Positions 27,101 to 42,100 of a stretch of DNA of 64,000 nt are shown here, piece by piece. The notes under the pieces are model-generated. The model was given only the letters and a program-made list of their open reading frames with translations. It was not told where the DNA came from and ran no database searches. The translations under genes and the position numbers were made by a program. Location: contig NC_090797.1 of NCBI RefSeq assembly GCF_040054535.1, positions 9,107,001 to 9,171,000 on the forward strand. The letters are read 5' to 3'. Each line of letters begins with the position of its first letter. Within the stretch, counting starts at the first letter, position 1. This DNA comes from Antennarius striatus (Eukaryota > Chordata > Actinopteri > Lophiiformes > Antennariidae).

Positions 27101-30100
27101 GATAATAGATTGTAAAGGTGTGCTGACTGTAAGTACAACTGTAAACTGAGTGTGTAAACCTGTAAGCAATAGTTCCAATCAGTTATAAATGATGTGGTCC
27201 ATACTTGAGTTTTATGCCTTTCAAAGGTGCAACCATGAAAGGACTTCAGCCGACAGATCTTGTTGGGTGGATGTAAGAAGATGTTTCAGTCATAAAGTTA
27301 ACTCATCGGATAGCTGCGGGCTCCGGACCGTCATCAGCTCTATTCACCCAATAAATGAGGGATAAGAGACACCCTGTGCCATGGAAGAAACGTTGAGTTT
27401 GATATTAAATCTTTCAACTTCAGAGGTAATAAGGTCCTATCTCTCTTTCTGCACCACATGGTAGAATTTCAGACCTATCTGCCTTACTTTGATCATTTTG
27501 GAGCAGAGAAATGGACCTACTGCCTCTGATAAAGGATGGAGGGAGAGAGGCAGAGAAGAGAGTAAAATCTAACGAGTGATGTTTTGAGTTGGCTCACAGA
27601 AGCGTGACAGGGGGGAATCAGGCTTGTCATTCAGTGGTGGATGCTCAGATGAATATGAAGATGAGCTCCCTCCTTTACTTTCTCTGATTTGCTCCTGTGG
27701 TCTGTTTGAGTATCACTTATATGGCCTTTGCTTCTCCTCCTCCGAGCTTCGTAATCACATCCAAATGATTTCCATTTACCCCTGATAGTGCTGAACTACC
27801 TGCAATTGAGCTTGGTGTAAAAATGGCGACATATGTTATTTGACTATTTTAAAGCTGTGCAGTAAAAGCCAACTGACTTTGAATGCATTTAAGTGGTACA
27901 CACAGACGTACTGTCCTCAGATGATCAGTGTTTTATTCCACTTAAGCTACTCAAATACTGAAAAATATTCAGAGAGAATATTTTATTCCTGTTTTCTTTT
28001 GGAAAAGCAAGATCATTTTAGCAGTGAAATCATCTTTACAATACAGTCAAGATGTTTTTCAGTGCAACTCTGATCCGGATATTGTTGCCGAACCCTGCAT
28101 GCATGAATGTTTTAATGGCATTATCATATAGTGAGAAGTGAACCTTCCTGAAGCAGACGATAAGAATTCAATGTCTGTATTTTCATCAGAACGATGTAAA
28201 TCAATCTCGACAATTTAAATTTCAGCGTGTCAAAGTTGACCTGGAATTTGATTTTAGACCATGGCGTCTAAAAAAAGAAAAAAAGTAAAACAGGTGGATG
28301 TCAAAGTGTGTGATAGTTGTGAGGTAGCTCTGTGACAACACCACAAATGAGGTCATGGCTCTCTGAAGTCTGAGAGTTTGATACCTTATAGAGACATTAC
28401 CATATTGTTGACAGGGATTTTGATAAAAATCATAAAATATATCCAGCTAGCAAAGACACACTCTCTAATTTTGACATATAGATGGACATAAGCCAGCATG
28501 GCAGACCTCAGATCAGGTAAGAAAAACTCAGTAAGAGTTACTGTGCCAACACGTTAGAGATGCTTTACATTATCATCATTATTTGAGACATTACCTTTAA
28601 AAAGAAGTTTTCACTATGAGATAAATGGCTGGCATTAGTGGGCTGTTTTATGTCTTTATTAGTGAACTGAGGGCACAAAGATTAAAGCAAAGAAGAGCGA
28701 CAGAAAGAGAAGAAAGATGGGAATGGCACACACTGGTCCAAGGCCTTGACTCAAACTGGGCATATTATATTTTATAGTCTGTCGAGTGCATGTTCAGAGA
28801 TGCGCAGCTCTCAGGCCCATTTCATTCCTACTGGTGATGAAAACGTAGCAGTAACACATAAAAAGGACCAAATTAAACAGCAGGGCACTGTAGTTTTAAC
28901 AAAAATCATTAAATAGGTGTATGCAGGGCATCTGTTGAGGACTAACACACATTTGGTGCTCCAGTATTTACATGTATGTTATGGTCGGACAGTATAGTAA
29001 AGGAACATGTCACCCAATGTAATATTCTCACGGCAGCAAGGAATGACAAAAATCTTTGTTTGTCAAAGGAACATAATTTGACACAGGGCACTTAAATTAT
29101 AGGTACAGTATAAATGTCCCAAAAAACATCCTCAGCCTCCATTATTTTCGTCAAGCTGTACAACACATAGCCTGGTAGTGCTCAAGCTCCTATTGGGAAA
29201 GCTCTTATTGGGAAACCTGCACTGTTTCCATAGAGATACTCTTGTGTGAATCAGTAACCCCAAATCAGTCGGGGTGTTCACAGTGAAACCCATCACAGTG
29301 CTGTGAACTGGGTTTTTTATATGGATGAAAATGTTATAGCCATTTCTGAAAAGCCATCATCTCCTATTATTTAGTAAACAGTATGTACTTTACGGTAAAG
29401 TACAAAATGATTTACTGATGCTCTCTATAATTGTGTGCCTTTAAATGTCATTGCATACATTTTCTAAAGGAACCCTGAATTTTCTTGTTGAATGTGGGTA
29501 GAAGGAGGAGAAAAAGTTCTGTCCTTCAGACACATTATGGCACGTACACCTCCACATAAAGGTAAAATGTATGAATAGATAACGACACAAGCTGTTTCCA
29601 ACATAAGACCTTCACAAAGTTTTACTTTGTAATGAAATCAGAGTAAGATGTGATTGTATTGGCTAAAGCTGACCTGCAGGAATGATCCCTATGTGTAGGG
29701 AACACGGCACCAGCTCAGCATCTGGTTGGTTCTGGTCCACGCCGTTGTCTATCTGAGTCCTGGTGACCAAACCGTGAAGGATTTCACTGAACATCCCATC
29801 TCCACCCACACACACCACCCTGGATAGACAGGTGATATCAGGATTAAAAATAAAAAGGAAGGAAAATGTGATAATAATACAAGTAAGCACAAGAACTGTG
29901 AAAATCTTTTGTCGCTTTTTTTGTGCCACTGTGCTTTACACTTTTTTATAGTTGAAATCATCCTGTACCCCGCAGAGACAAACCTGTAAATGATCTAAAG
30001 TGCAGAATAAGAGCATAACGGAGTCTGGATGTTTTGATTACAGTAATACAAGCTTGAAAATGTGGGGGGAAACCTTTCATATTATTGACATCTTTTATAA

Positions 30101-33100
30101 TATCAGCTGCATTTTAACCTCGCAGTCTGCCCTTACTCATATGAAGCGCAGCATTATGCATTCTATATAGATTGAAAACATAAACAGATGTGACCTGTGC
30201 AGATACTTTTATAGGGCAACTATTTTACAGTCCATGTACTTGCTTCCAGAGACAGAATCTGATACATGCCCATAACGGTCGTAAAATGTGCAAATTCCTA
30301 TATTGTATAGATAACTTGGTTTTCATTGAATGTATAAATCATTACAGCAAGCATGCTGGGTAAAGTCAGATTGATTTTTCTCCTAGTACTCTGAAAGAAC
30401 CTTTTGTAAGGCTGCAGAGACCGCAAATCTAACATTTCCTCCATGGAGTACCTCAGGGATCTGTTTTCTTTCCATTTCAATTATCCATCTACAAGCAGCC
30501 TTAACATTTGTTATTAGTAGTTTCCTTCCGTGTAGATGGAAAGAAACTGCTCCAATTCACATGGGCTAAAGTGATGTCAACTTGATGGCAGTTAAGCACT
30601 TCAGGTCTCTGTGTAAAACGCTGATATTAAACTCTATTGCTATAGTTACAGAATTTTTCTTTAATCAAGATAATGTTCCATTAAAAAGATGAGTTATCTC
30701 TTCTACTGAAGTTTAACAGGAACCTGTAAAGACATTTAAAGTTCCCAGATGATAAATCCTAACGACTCAAATAAAGTTGACGTCTGTGCTTCAGTTTGAA
30801 ATACTTAATCAACTAACAAATAATTTTAATTATTCTGGGAATTCCTCGATTCAAATTTCTTCTGATCTCAACATTATCAAATCAAATTTCAATTTGGCCA
30901 ATCCTTTATTATCAAGAAAATCATAAACTCTGTCAGCCTCAGAAGGATTTTGCATAGCATGCATGAAGTGCATAACCTGCTGAATAGCTAATGTCAGCAT
31001 GCTAAAAAGCTAAACTAAATGGCAAACATGATAAACACCATACCTCAGTGTCAGTGTTTGACTGCAGACTATGTGCACTGCACTGTTGTAATACATTTGT
31101 TATTTAATGAAATTTGATTAATTAAATTGCATGTATAATGTCTTTTTATTGTTGTCCTTGTGAATATTATTATTCATGGTTTTCAGCTTCCTTTAGATAG
31201 AGAGGATAAAAACAGCCTCTGTGTCCTACAGTACCAGCATGTTTACAGATGTTTATCTGCCGACTGGTAGGAAATCCTGATTGAAGGAGAATTACACAGA
31301 CCAAAAACAAGAAGAAGCCAAAATGCTTTGCAAAAGGTCGTCATCTGTGATCAGAGACCCTCTGCTGAATGTTAGAACCACACAGGGCTTTGTCTCAGTG
31401 ATTACAATCTGAGACTGCACAGATTATAGCAGGACAGGGCCTCATAAAAAACTCCTAACGTGTGATAATTGATACGCAGTTCGTAGACAAGTCTCTCAAG
31501 GGCTTTATTGCAATATGAGCAGACCAGATTAAACTCCATGTCACAATCAAGAACAAGTGTTCCACTCCTAAAAGCAGCAGTTATCCAGGTTGATTACTCA
31601 CCCGTCATATTTATCTAGATCTGCTTCTGTTCTCAAGTGGTCCCTGGCATGATTGGCTCGCTCCGTGACTATGGAGACAAATTAAACATCACGCATTAGC
31701 ACAGGTTCAATGAATGAGAATTTAGACTGCATGTTGAATTACTGGACTTCTTATGAGTGGACTAGCGCAACAAGCAGGCTATTACTGGCAATTGGAACTA
31801 TAACCTAAGGAAAATTACTCCACTTTTGAAACATTCATGGGAACCTGTCATGCAGATTAATGTTCAGAAAAAGCAAAGGCACAGCAGCACAAAACAACCT
31901 AATTCAGCAATTGTATATTAACACACAAAATGAATCCTGTGTCCACAAAAGCAAAAACAATATTTCAGGAGTAAATCTGTTTACTAGGCATATAATATCA
32001 ACACAAATACAATTCTGCAATGCATAGCAACTGTAGGAACTCCAGAGTGAATAGTATTCACTCTGATGGACCATCAATACCCCAGACTATGTGTACTTCC
32101 AGCAAACACTTATTGAATAATAGATGTGTTTGGATAGCCAAGCTTATCAACTATCACAGCTTCCATTAAGGTGGTGGCGTGATTAATGGTACTATAAGCC
32201 AAATCATATCCTTGTAAGCCTCCTCGGTCCCTCCGAGAGGCCGTAGTGGCAGTAGAGATCTATAAGGTGGCCATCGAGGCTCATTTTTTATTTAAATGTT
32301 AAAATAAGCCACTGATAGGGACACACCAATCACGTCGGCGGAGATGCAGGCTCGGCGAAAGAGTGGAGCCACCTTCTGCTCATAAATACGATTCCCAAGC
32401 TGCTTTCCTCCGTAGGGATTGATGTACACCAGAAGACGCTTCGGTCTGTTGGCTGCAAAAAAGAGAGGGAGGGTTGTGAGATAGTCATTAAGAGACTCAC
32501 TTTGCACCTTTCTTTCTTTTTTTTTTTTTTTTAACAAATGAGTTACTGACAGCGGTTTTATGAAGTTTTCATTAACCAGAGACCTTTCTCAAAATGCTCA
32601 GTCAAACTGACTGCGGCCCAAAACATCGTGCTCAAGAAATAAATGGTGTGTCTACTGACTATTGGAGGAGTGTGAAGCAATTCAGAGGTGCTGCATCATT
32701 CGGTGATAAACCAACAAAGTGCTGCGATGGAGAATGCTAAATGGCTTGTTTATGGCTGCTATGGAAGACTGCATTTAGGACAACAAACTGAGATACAGCA
32801 TCTGCACAAATTGAAAATAAATGGATTGGGATCAAGTGTTAAACGAGCACAACAAAATATAGAGAGCAAAATTGTTTGGCAATAAGACAAAAGTTCCATT
32901 AGATTACATAAATTGATTGTCAGTGGGTGATATAAAGGTGTACTTTGCAGAAGGCTGGCACTCCTGAAAACACAGAACCTTTATCTTCACAATGACTGCA
33001 GTTAATTTTCTTGAATTGATTCAACCCGCCACAAAATCTGAGGCAGAGATAATTTCAAATGAGATAAACCTCTTGTACACACCTGGTGCTACATCATGCT

Positions 33101-36100
33101 ACGCACACAGCCAATGCTGCAGGATGGAATCATGAAATCAGTCTCCAACCCTTATTAAAAGGATGGAGACAAATAAAACTAGTGTCATCATTTGATAACA
33201 GCCTGTGTTAACTGACAACAGTTTTGAGGGCAGGAGTTGGTGATGATTCATCATGTGTTCAACCCTAACACTTGCCTCATCTGGTGAATGAGTCACCCAG
33301 GACTTGTTGCCCTTGTCCCAGCTTGTTTGAAATGTGTGCATCAAATTCAGCACGACGAAGTTTTCATAAAATTCCCCCACATACATTACATAGCTTGTCT
33401 TCATACTCGGCAAAGGGTTATATTTTGTTTAATCTATCAGCATCCCGATTCTTTTTGCAGCTGATGGTTAATACACCATGGGAAGTAGGCTTTACATAAA
33501 CAGGCTGATCTTTTGTTCCTAATGATGCATATATTTTGAAGGGTCATGCACAGCAAACCTTCCTCTCAGTTCTTTGTCCAATGAAAATAAAGATAAATTT
33601 CATCTCAGACTAATCAAATGTAAATAAGTACAGCATTTCATATTCTAAGAGCACTTCAGTATGCAAAAGAGAGATACTGTATATAGAGAAATCCTCTTCG
33701 TGTTGCATGCCAAAACTAATCAAAGTAGATTTTACATTACTCTGCACTTTTTAAAATTTGCAATATGTCTACATATTAATATTTATATGTTTTATCAAGC
33801 CATCTTTGCTGGCTGCAGTCTTTATGTCTGTTCCTGTGAGGTTCTGTCGAGGAGAGAAATGTTGGAGATCTTCTGCTGAAGATACTGACACTCCTGAGGA
33901 ACAAGAAATGCTCCTTATGGATCATAATGCAAGCTCTCAAAACAACCTGATAAAGGATGAAAAGATCTCATTCAGCAATAGGTATTGTCTTAATTGATGA
34001 AAGTTAAATGTGCTTTTGTATTAAAGTACAGTTGGGAAGTTCTTACTGCATGCTTTATGAGCGTAGTTTAATTTAATGCTTTTATAGAATTCTTCTTTGT
34101 GACTTCTTGTCGAGCCTTGAGACTACTCATAAACCAGCATGTGGAGTTATTAGAAAATTGATAGAGATGACTGAAAAGTATACTTTTGTATGACAGAAAT
34201 GTGAATATACCACTGAATACCAAACACTTTCTTGGTCTTATAAATGTTGATCTGTAAACTGTTGACTTACTGTATATTTCTACCATTTCCCTCCAGGTTG
34301 CCTCATTCTCTATTGATATAACCCATAATAATAAAGAAAAACAGTCTTAGGTATTTCAGTATGTTCCTGAAGGCATACCGTGTTGGTACGGTGTGAAAAG
34401 AGGAGTGAAGGTTTTCCTCGGGTGCTACAGTAATTTACTCCATGGTGATGTCCCAATAAAGTAGTCCATAAAACAGGATTGTATTGTATGTCCCATATGC
34501 ACATTGCTGTCAGCTACTCAAATCACATGACATATAAAAAGCCTGTCCCTCACAAGGCACCTGTTGCCTCCATGCAGAATGAACTGCATCTAATTGTGTG
34601 GTACGCTCATTTTACTGTAGAAGAAACTGTATAATTTAAAGTCAATCTGCAGCTTTCATTCTCATAGTTACTGTCCCCCTTAAGGTCTGAGCAGTGCACT
34701 TTAATGGCTACACATAAACCACCAAATATGTATGTGTGTGTGGAAAAACTATAAGCAATTCTCTGCATGTGACACTTTGTTTCCACCTTGTCAATAATTT
34801 GATTCTGATGATTAAGTTCCGATTAAGTAACCTACTGCATCTGTCAGAGACCGTCATTAAACACTACATACTGAATAATGACAGCTGCTCATTGATAATG
34901 TGGATCCACTGCTCACAGAGTCCCTGACTGGTGCAGTGGAAGGTGACATCATTGCAACACCACTGGTGCCGCCTTGTCCTTCTGATGGAGGAAACTGTAA
35001 TGACACAAAACAAAAGGAAGGGACAAGGTAAGAAGCAGGAGAACAAAACACAATTGCACATTTGTCATCTTTACTCTTAGATTTAAGGTTTTGCCTTCAA
35101 AATTTGATTAAAGCATTTTAGACCTCGTCTCCCGATAGACAACATCACAACAAGGTTCGACTATTCAAATTTCATATTCTTTTGTTAAGAATGGGGAAAC
35201 AAAAGTGTTGGTAGGAGAAAGACGGCATCATCAAATCACAAAAGATTTCGCAACGGATTTTCAGATTGCATCCTGTTGTGCTAAATAAAGCCTTACCTTC
35301 TGGGATATGCATCACTGTAAGACACCCATAACAGTTTGTCAGCTGTAACAGTACAGTATTAGTGGGCTCATGGGATGATCTTTTTATATCTTTAAGAGGT
35401 ATAATAGTCCATTTTCTCATTTTGCATAGATTGCATTCATACCATCTTGCTTTGCTACACTGCAGACTTGGCACTGACAATGAACTCCAGCCTTATCCTT
35501 ACCAGCCAGTTCAATCAGATTCTTGAAGGAGAAAGTAGGCCATGTAGGAGGGGGAAATCAGTTAAATAAAACAGCGCACTGCTGATAGTCGACAAAAAGT
35601 GGAGATGGACCCATGTAATATCCTGCAAGGGAACATTGGTGAAGTATTTACATTAAGAACCAAAAAAAAGCCCAAAATTCTATACTAAGCACTTTAACAG
35701 CAGATGCACTCATGGGGCATTTCAGACTATCACATTAAGTGTCTTTTTCATCTGACAGAACACTTAACTTTTCGGGCATGTTCCTCAGCCCAAATAATTT
35801 ACAATACCTTTACAATGGGGTAAGCAGGGAGACATTTACGGTAGACATAAATCATCCTTTAATATGTTACATAATCAGGGTGTAAACAAAATCTGTCTCT
35901 GACGCCTAGTTTCCACCCACTGTGGGAAAGCATTTGAGTTGTTCTCTGATTTTTGGTGAAAAATACAAATCCCATCTTATTTGGATATAATCTAATGGCT
36001 CAACATGAAGCATTAGTGCGTAAGTAACTGGCAATCTGCCATCTTGGACCCAGCAGGCTAAGCTGTGAGGGACTTCTCTTGTTTATCCATCACTTTCAGA

Positions 36101-39100
36101 ATTAATTCTTGTGTCGGATCTGATTAGGAATTGTGGACAAAGATCAATGGAGTACAAAGCGGAGACATCCTGTTGTTTTGTGCTTAACGTGGGTCAAACC
36201 CCCAAAACATGAGATCCAATACGGGCTGTAATGATGACTCTCCTTCCTCCATTGCTACAAGAAGAAATTTGACAATTGATTTCACAGGCAGCGTACTGCT
36301 CACTGTAGAAAGTATGAATGTAAAACAAGTATCAATGAATTTTGATACCTGTGAAGGAGTGGGGATACAGCTGGTCCAACTTCGATTTTTTCGGACCTCT
36401 CCTGGTGTCCATATTGTCCTGATCATCATCTCTGGTGTTGCAGATGGCCACTATGTCACACACCTGGACAACATGGCTGTCTGCTGGAGAGACATGAATT
36501 CATTAATATTTAAATCATCCATATTACATCCTAATAAATGCATGGTGTTACTTTGCTATAGCAGATTTATTCTGTACGATAAATAATCACACAGATGGGT
36601 AAAGATTACAAAACCAAAGAAATGCAGAAATCATATATACTTAGGTTAAAATTACAAAAAAAAAAAGAAGCAACAATTAAAATGTATATGGCAGTAGCGG
36701 CTCATATCACACAAATAGATTGCTCATAAAGAATCACCGCCTGACTCTGCAGCTGTACTGGCCACCTTTTCAGATCATTATTTCAGTTTTGTGGTCCAAA
36801 AGGTTTACTGTTTATTGTTTCCATTCAGTCTCACCACTCATGCTCATCTCCAGATGTAATACACAGCTGTATCGTTACAACAGCTTAGATAAGCACAGCA
36901 TCCACTAAATTTTAAGCACCAAATGGCACAATCAAAGTTGCAACATTTAACAGCTAATGGTCCAAATATTTTCCTCATACTGGTGGAGACCCAACCAGAG
37001 TCAAAAGAGAACTTTAAACTTTTATCTGATTGACAATTATGCATCATTTCAAATTTGAAAATATGTTACAGTAGTAATGCATCTCAATTATTTCATCTGC
37101 TGAAAAAAGTTTGGGATAAATGAATGATTGTTAAATTATAGTCACCACATTAATTCATTCACTTACAAAATTATCCTTTGTTAAAATGACAGCCTGGCAG
37201 TCAATGAGAGGACCGAAACAGCGACATCCCAAGAGACCTGGTGAGTGTTTGAACTGAAGGAACTGTGCCTTCTCGTTCTGCTTTCCCATGGGAAAGGGAT
37301 TCATGCTGTTGGCTTAAAATGACTTTGGACTGAAAGACTTTGGCAGCATTTGAATGGTCCACTCATTAACAGAATTTGTCTAGTATGGTGTGATCGGATT
37401 CCTCCTGGCAGTAATGGGATGGATCAGCTATCTTAAACAGCTTCTAAGTGACATCAAAGAAATTGACAGGTATTAATTTAATGTGTTTGAAAAGTCAAGT
37501 TTGGGCAAATTTGGAAAATCATTGAGAAATTATATTTTTCTTTCATCTCCATTCTGGTAATTGAGAGTCCTGAAATGAAGAGAGAACTAAAGAGGACAAT
37601 GGAATCGCCAAGATATGGACTTTATAATCAAGCTACACAATAGTTGGAAGGTGATGACTAATATTCATTTGAAACTTCAGCTTTCATCTTTGAATGGCTT
37701 CTATTTAAATCCAGAAAACCTAAGCATTAAGGCTCGTTGGATGGCGATACTGCTGATAGATGAAGTTCACAGGGTGACTTCACACCAGGAACGGAGAGTA
37801 TTACTCAAAATGAGTTTCAATGACCTCTATAAATACATGATATTCACTGCAGAATCACCTATAGATTTATTCAACCGCTCTGGAGAAACGGATGGAAGAG
37901 AGGCATGACATATTAGCTCTCTGATATGTGAGAGAGAATAAGACATTATTAAGATATTATTTCTTCCTCCTATAAAAATGACGCATCATGTAGGTATTAA
38001 CTACTTCATGATCAATAGGGAGAGTTACGTCACATGGACAGTAACTTTATTTCAGAAGAAAAAACAATTAAAATGTAACATGAAGCACTCTGTCAATGTG
38101 ATTTTGCATGAAATAAAATAAAATAAATAATTGATCATACAAAGTTACAATGACAAATCCACTCACTGAACTGCATATCTTGCACTGCCATGTAACAGTA
38201 CATATAATTAAGCTCACCTCATCTTACATATCTTTGACGTTTGACTGCGTTATGAAGGATTGTTTGTCTGGATGTATTAACCAAGTGATGAACTGGCACT
38301 TTGTCCATGATGTTCCCACCGTTTCTTCTCCTTGTGGTAAAGGGGTTAGGGTTAAAGCTCAGTGTCAAGGGGGAGACAGTGTGGGGGCGGCTCAGGGAAC
38401 ACTGTCAGGGATAGAAAATTAATTATAATAGGTGACTGCTCTTTCTCCATGTGTTAGCGTACTGGACCTGAAATGTTTTGCCTCTTCAAGATTAAAAGAA
38501 AAAGTACTCTATGAGTACTTGACAGTCATTTTATACCATGATATGTTCACATTGATACAGCTTTCTTGTAGTGAAGTGAAAGAACAAGAAATGTCAGAGG
38601 ATAGCCATGGTGATAATAAAAAGGGCATGTGAGCAGCCAGACATTACTGGGGTGGCAGTGGTGAGCACAGAGAGCAGTGTCTTACCTTCAATTTTTAATA
38701 GAGCTGGAATTGAAAATGAGACATTGTGATTTGATAAGGCAGACCAATGAACCCACTGTTAGCGCTATGGACTGACCATGATCACCTAGACTGAATGCAG
38801 CACAACAGCAGCTCAATCTGAGATGCCACATTGCCAAAATTAATGCATCATGCAGTCATGTACTTCTGTTATTAATGATGAAGTATACACTATTTAAGTA
38901 TATGTGACAATATTAATGACCTCACTTGGATCTGTTAACAACTAATAATATTGATATAATGCTTTACTAAGTAAAGCAATATTGATTCTTAACACTACAA
39001 TAACATTCAGCCTATTCTCTCATTAATACTGTACATGGATGTAATAATTAACTTGCAGAGCTAACCTTGAGATGTATAAGGTTTTGTAATTTATAATGAA

Positions 39101-42100
39101 GTCCTTTTATTGACTTCATGGCACTTCTTCTACTTCTTCCTCTACTCTTGCACGACCTTTTAGCGTAACTATAAATCCCAGTTTCTTTATCCAAAGCTGC
39201 AGGTGAGCAAAAGTAGAGAGGCTCTATTCAAAGCTTTTTCTCAGGTGCTATAACTGTTCTTCACTACACACTTTCTGACAAGTTCGAAGAGAAAGAGCAA
39301 AAGGGTTACCAGTGACATTAACAGTAGCTCTGTTCTTGTCATACACCCCTGTGAGCCTTGACAGTGTGACAGCAGGCCACTAGTCATCACAAGTTTTATC
39401 ATTTACACCCACTGTGACAGGTTAAAAGATTACAAACACTTTTGATGTCTTGTTTTTTTGACAATATATCACTCAGTCTAATACGTGCCGATGTGCACTG
39501 ACGCAAAGGATTATGTTGAACAAACAGGTTCTAAGATGTTTAAAGTATACTTTACACATGTGTGCATAAGATTAGAGAAAGTAATTCTCATCATTCCAAA
39601 GTACTTTTAGTTTTACTCCTGTTTTTCAACATACTATGCTAATAATTTTACTCTTAGTACTGGAATCACCAAAGGTGCTCTGAGGATACTCTAAACATAC
39701 ACAGATAAGATAAAGGAAGCTATATATATATCTGATATTATCTTCTGCCATTTATGCTTATTGGCATTTAAGTCTATGGTCAGAGTTATCTATTTATGCT
39801 TATTGGCATTTAAGTCTATGGTCAGAGTTATCTTAAGGTAACAAACAACTGCATTAAATTTGAGATACTCCAACATGGATCTTGAACTTGCTATTTATAT
39901 CTTTTCATAGCAAACATTTACCATAGCTTTACAATGACATTGAGTAGAATAATTCTTGAATAATTCCTTTTCTAGCTTAACCACTACACATTTTTCTTTT
40001 TTAACTCTTCCTCTTCTTCAAGCAGAGAAAGGTGTATATAAGGTACTTATTTTTATACTGATGGTAAATCTACTTCTGTAGGAGACAAAAGAGAAAGAAA
40101 ACTTTGGGTCAACAAAAGCGGTGCTTCTCTCTGTAGGCGGACCTGTCTATTGAATAAGGTAGTCAGATTAAACCTCAAATAACCACCAGTCAACAGTCCT
40201 GATGAGCTGTGATAGGGAAGAAACTCAAATAATGAGATGTTCTGCCATTCTGGTACTGGCCCTGTAACCCAGATACAGTATGTATTCACAGAGGCACACA
40301 AGTGAACAGTAATCCCAAACACTGCCACACAATAACCTTTCCATACTTTTAGTTATATACTGCTCCTTAGATAAGCGATAAGCTCTCAGCCGTACAGAAC
40401 AGATCCTGCCTGCTCCACTCTGACATGCATATCTCTGTGTCTGAAAGAATCATAGTTCTGGCAGTTATCCAGCAAGTACTACTCATACAACTAAGGCTTA
40501 GTAAGTCACTGTGAGCCAGAGAGGTCTGCAAAAAGTCTGCTTTTGTGGACGAGAAAGACTGCGTTGGGACAAAGCATTCAAATTTTGTCTTTTAATTGTT
40601 GTCGTTGCTGCCCCTGCATATGTAAGGTAAGCTGAAACAAATCAAACCAAAACACTTCATGATCAGCAATCATGTCCTCCAGAAAGTTCTATTTCAAGGT
40701 GATGCATAATTCTTCAAATAGCAACAAACAAATAATCAGTCACATGGAGGACACCCTTGAAAATATCCACATGAAAAACAAAAAACATTGCCACATGAAC
40801 AACATTCAAGGTATGACTGATTAAATTTGTGTTTCTTTCACCGATGTATGATTCCCAGCAGCATTTGGTACAAGTATTGGAGGAAGTCATGACATTTTAA
40901 ATTAACGGTAAATGAAGTATTCCAAATGTCTCTCGAATGCCAAAATTGTACATTACTGAAACTGGTGTGATGTATCAGTATCCAAAAGGTGGACCAGGCA
41001 TGCAAACTGTTCAACTCCAGACAGGTTTGTACAGTATTTTTTCAATAAAGATTTGGCTTTATAGTGGAAATCCAAAGTTCACATCTGTATGTTAAATAGT
41101 TAGCTGCAGAAAACAGGTGGTTAGCTGAGCTGCATTATAAAGCCTGGTAAACTAAAGGAATAGCTCCTTCGACCTTGTCCGAAGCAACATTATCTATAGC
41201 ATTGCATGCTAACTAAAAAACTGTTAACAGCAGGAAGCTCTTGCGATGCAGAAGGGAAAGACTGGAACTGAAATCTCACAAGGTTGACTGCCATATAAAT
41301 AAGGCCAAGTCGAAATAGACGTTCACATTGAATTAGGACAATGATTCCCTGACCCTGGCATGTGGATCTTAAAGCGCAAGACAGGGAATTAACCTCAAAT
41401 TCTGGCAATGGCAGAGTGTCGCCTTGCCCCAAGTGTGAATGTAATCCCTCACTTCTGGCTTTGTTAGAGTCTTTCTCTACTGAGCCAGAAACATCTCAGT
41501 CCTGGGGGAGCTACTGGTTTCCATTCAAACCACATGAGATAGATTAAAACCTTCAATCCACCGTAATCCACTGTTAAAGGGCCAGAACCAGTATTGAGAT
41601 TTTTACTCAATTTTTATTGATTTGAATTGTACTGATGATTGCGTGCACCATGTTCCCATCATGTTTGCCACAGGTTTCATGTGTCATATGTCAACAGATT
41701 CTGAATAGAATCAAAGAGTGATTATTTCCTCTTGGGGACCTGAGACCTGGGTAAAAAGATCCAGGATCGAACATTCATTCATTACTTTTCTTAATGATGA
41801 GATGATCATTATCAGACTATGGATATATGTAGCATTTCCAATCTATTTAAATGGCATGTTTCTGGTGGTGGATGGAAGCCGGAAAACCTGAATAGAACTC
41901 ACACAAACATGATGAGTACAAACAAACTCCACACAAAAAAGCCCCATGTGAAACCAGAACCCGGAACCTTCTTGTTGTTAGGCAACAGCGCTACCCACTA
42001 CGCCACCGTGCTGCCCAATACCATAAACTGTCATTGAAATTGTAAAATTAATTTGCTCTTAATGATTAATTTCTCTGTGAGGGTGATCAAGATGTCTTGC

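Larger units (their letters stand above)
29820..34871 (-). other. cerk introns 3-5, non-coding parts
   Basis: Apart from exons 4 and 5 (32327-32452, 31602-31668) nothing coding was seen. A relic of a dispersed teleost repeat (GCTAATGTCAGCATGCTAAA) is near 30988-31055. A 12-14 base T-run lies at about 32518-32532. Confidence 0.55.

Noticed and set aside
38345..38360. Interstitial telomere repeat (GGTTAGGGTTAAAG)
   Set aside because: Only about two units are present; chance is sufficient.
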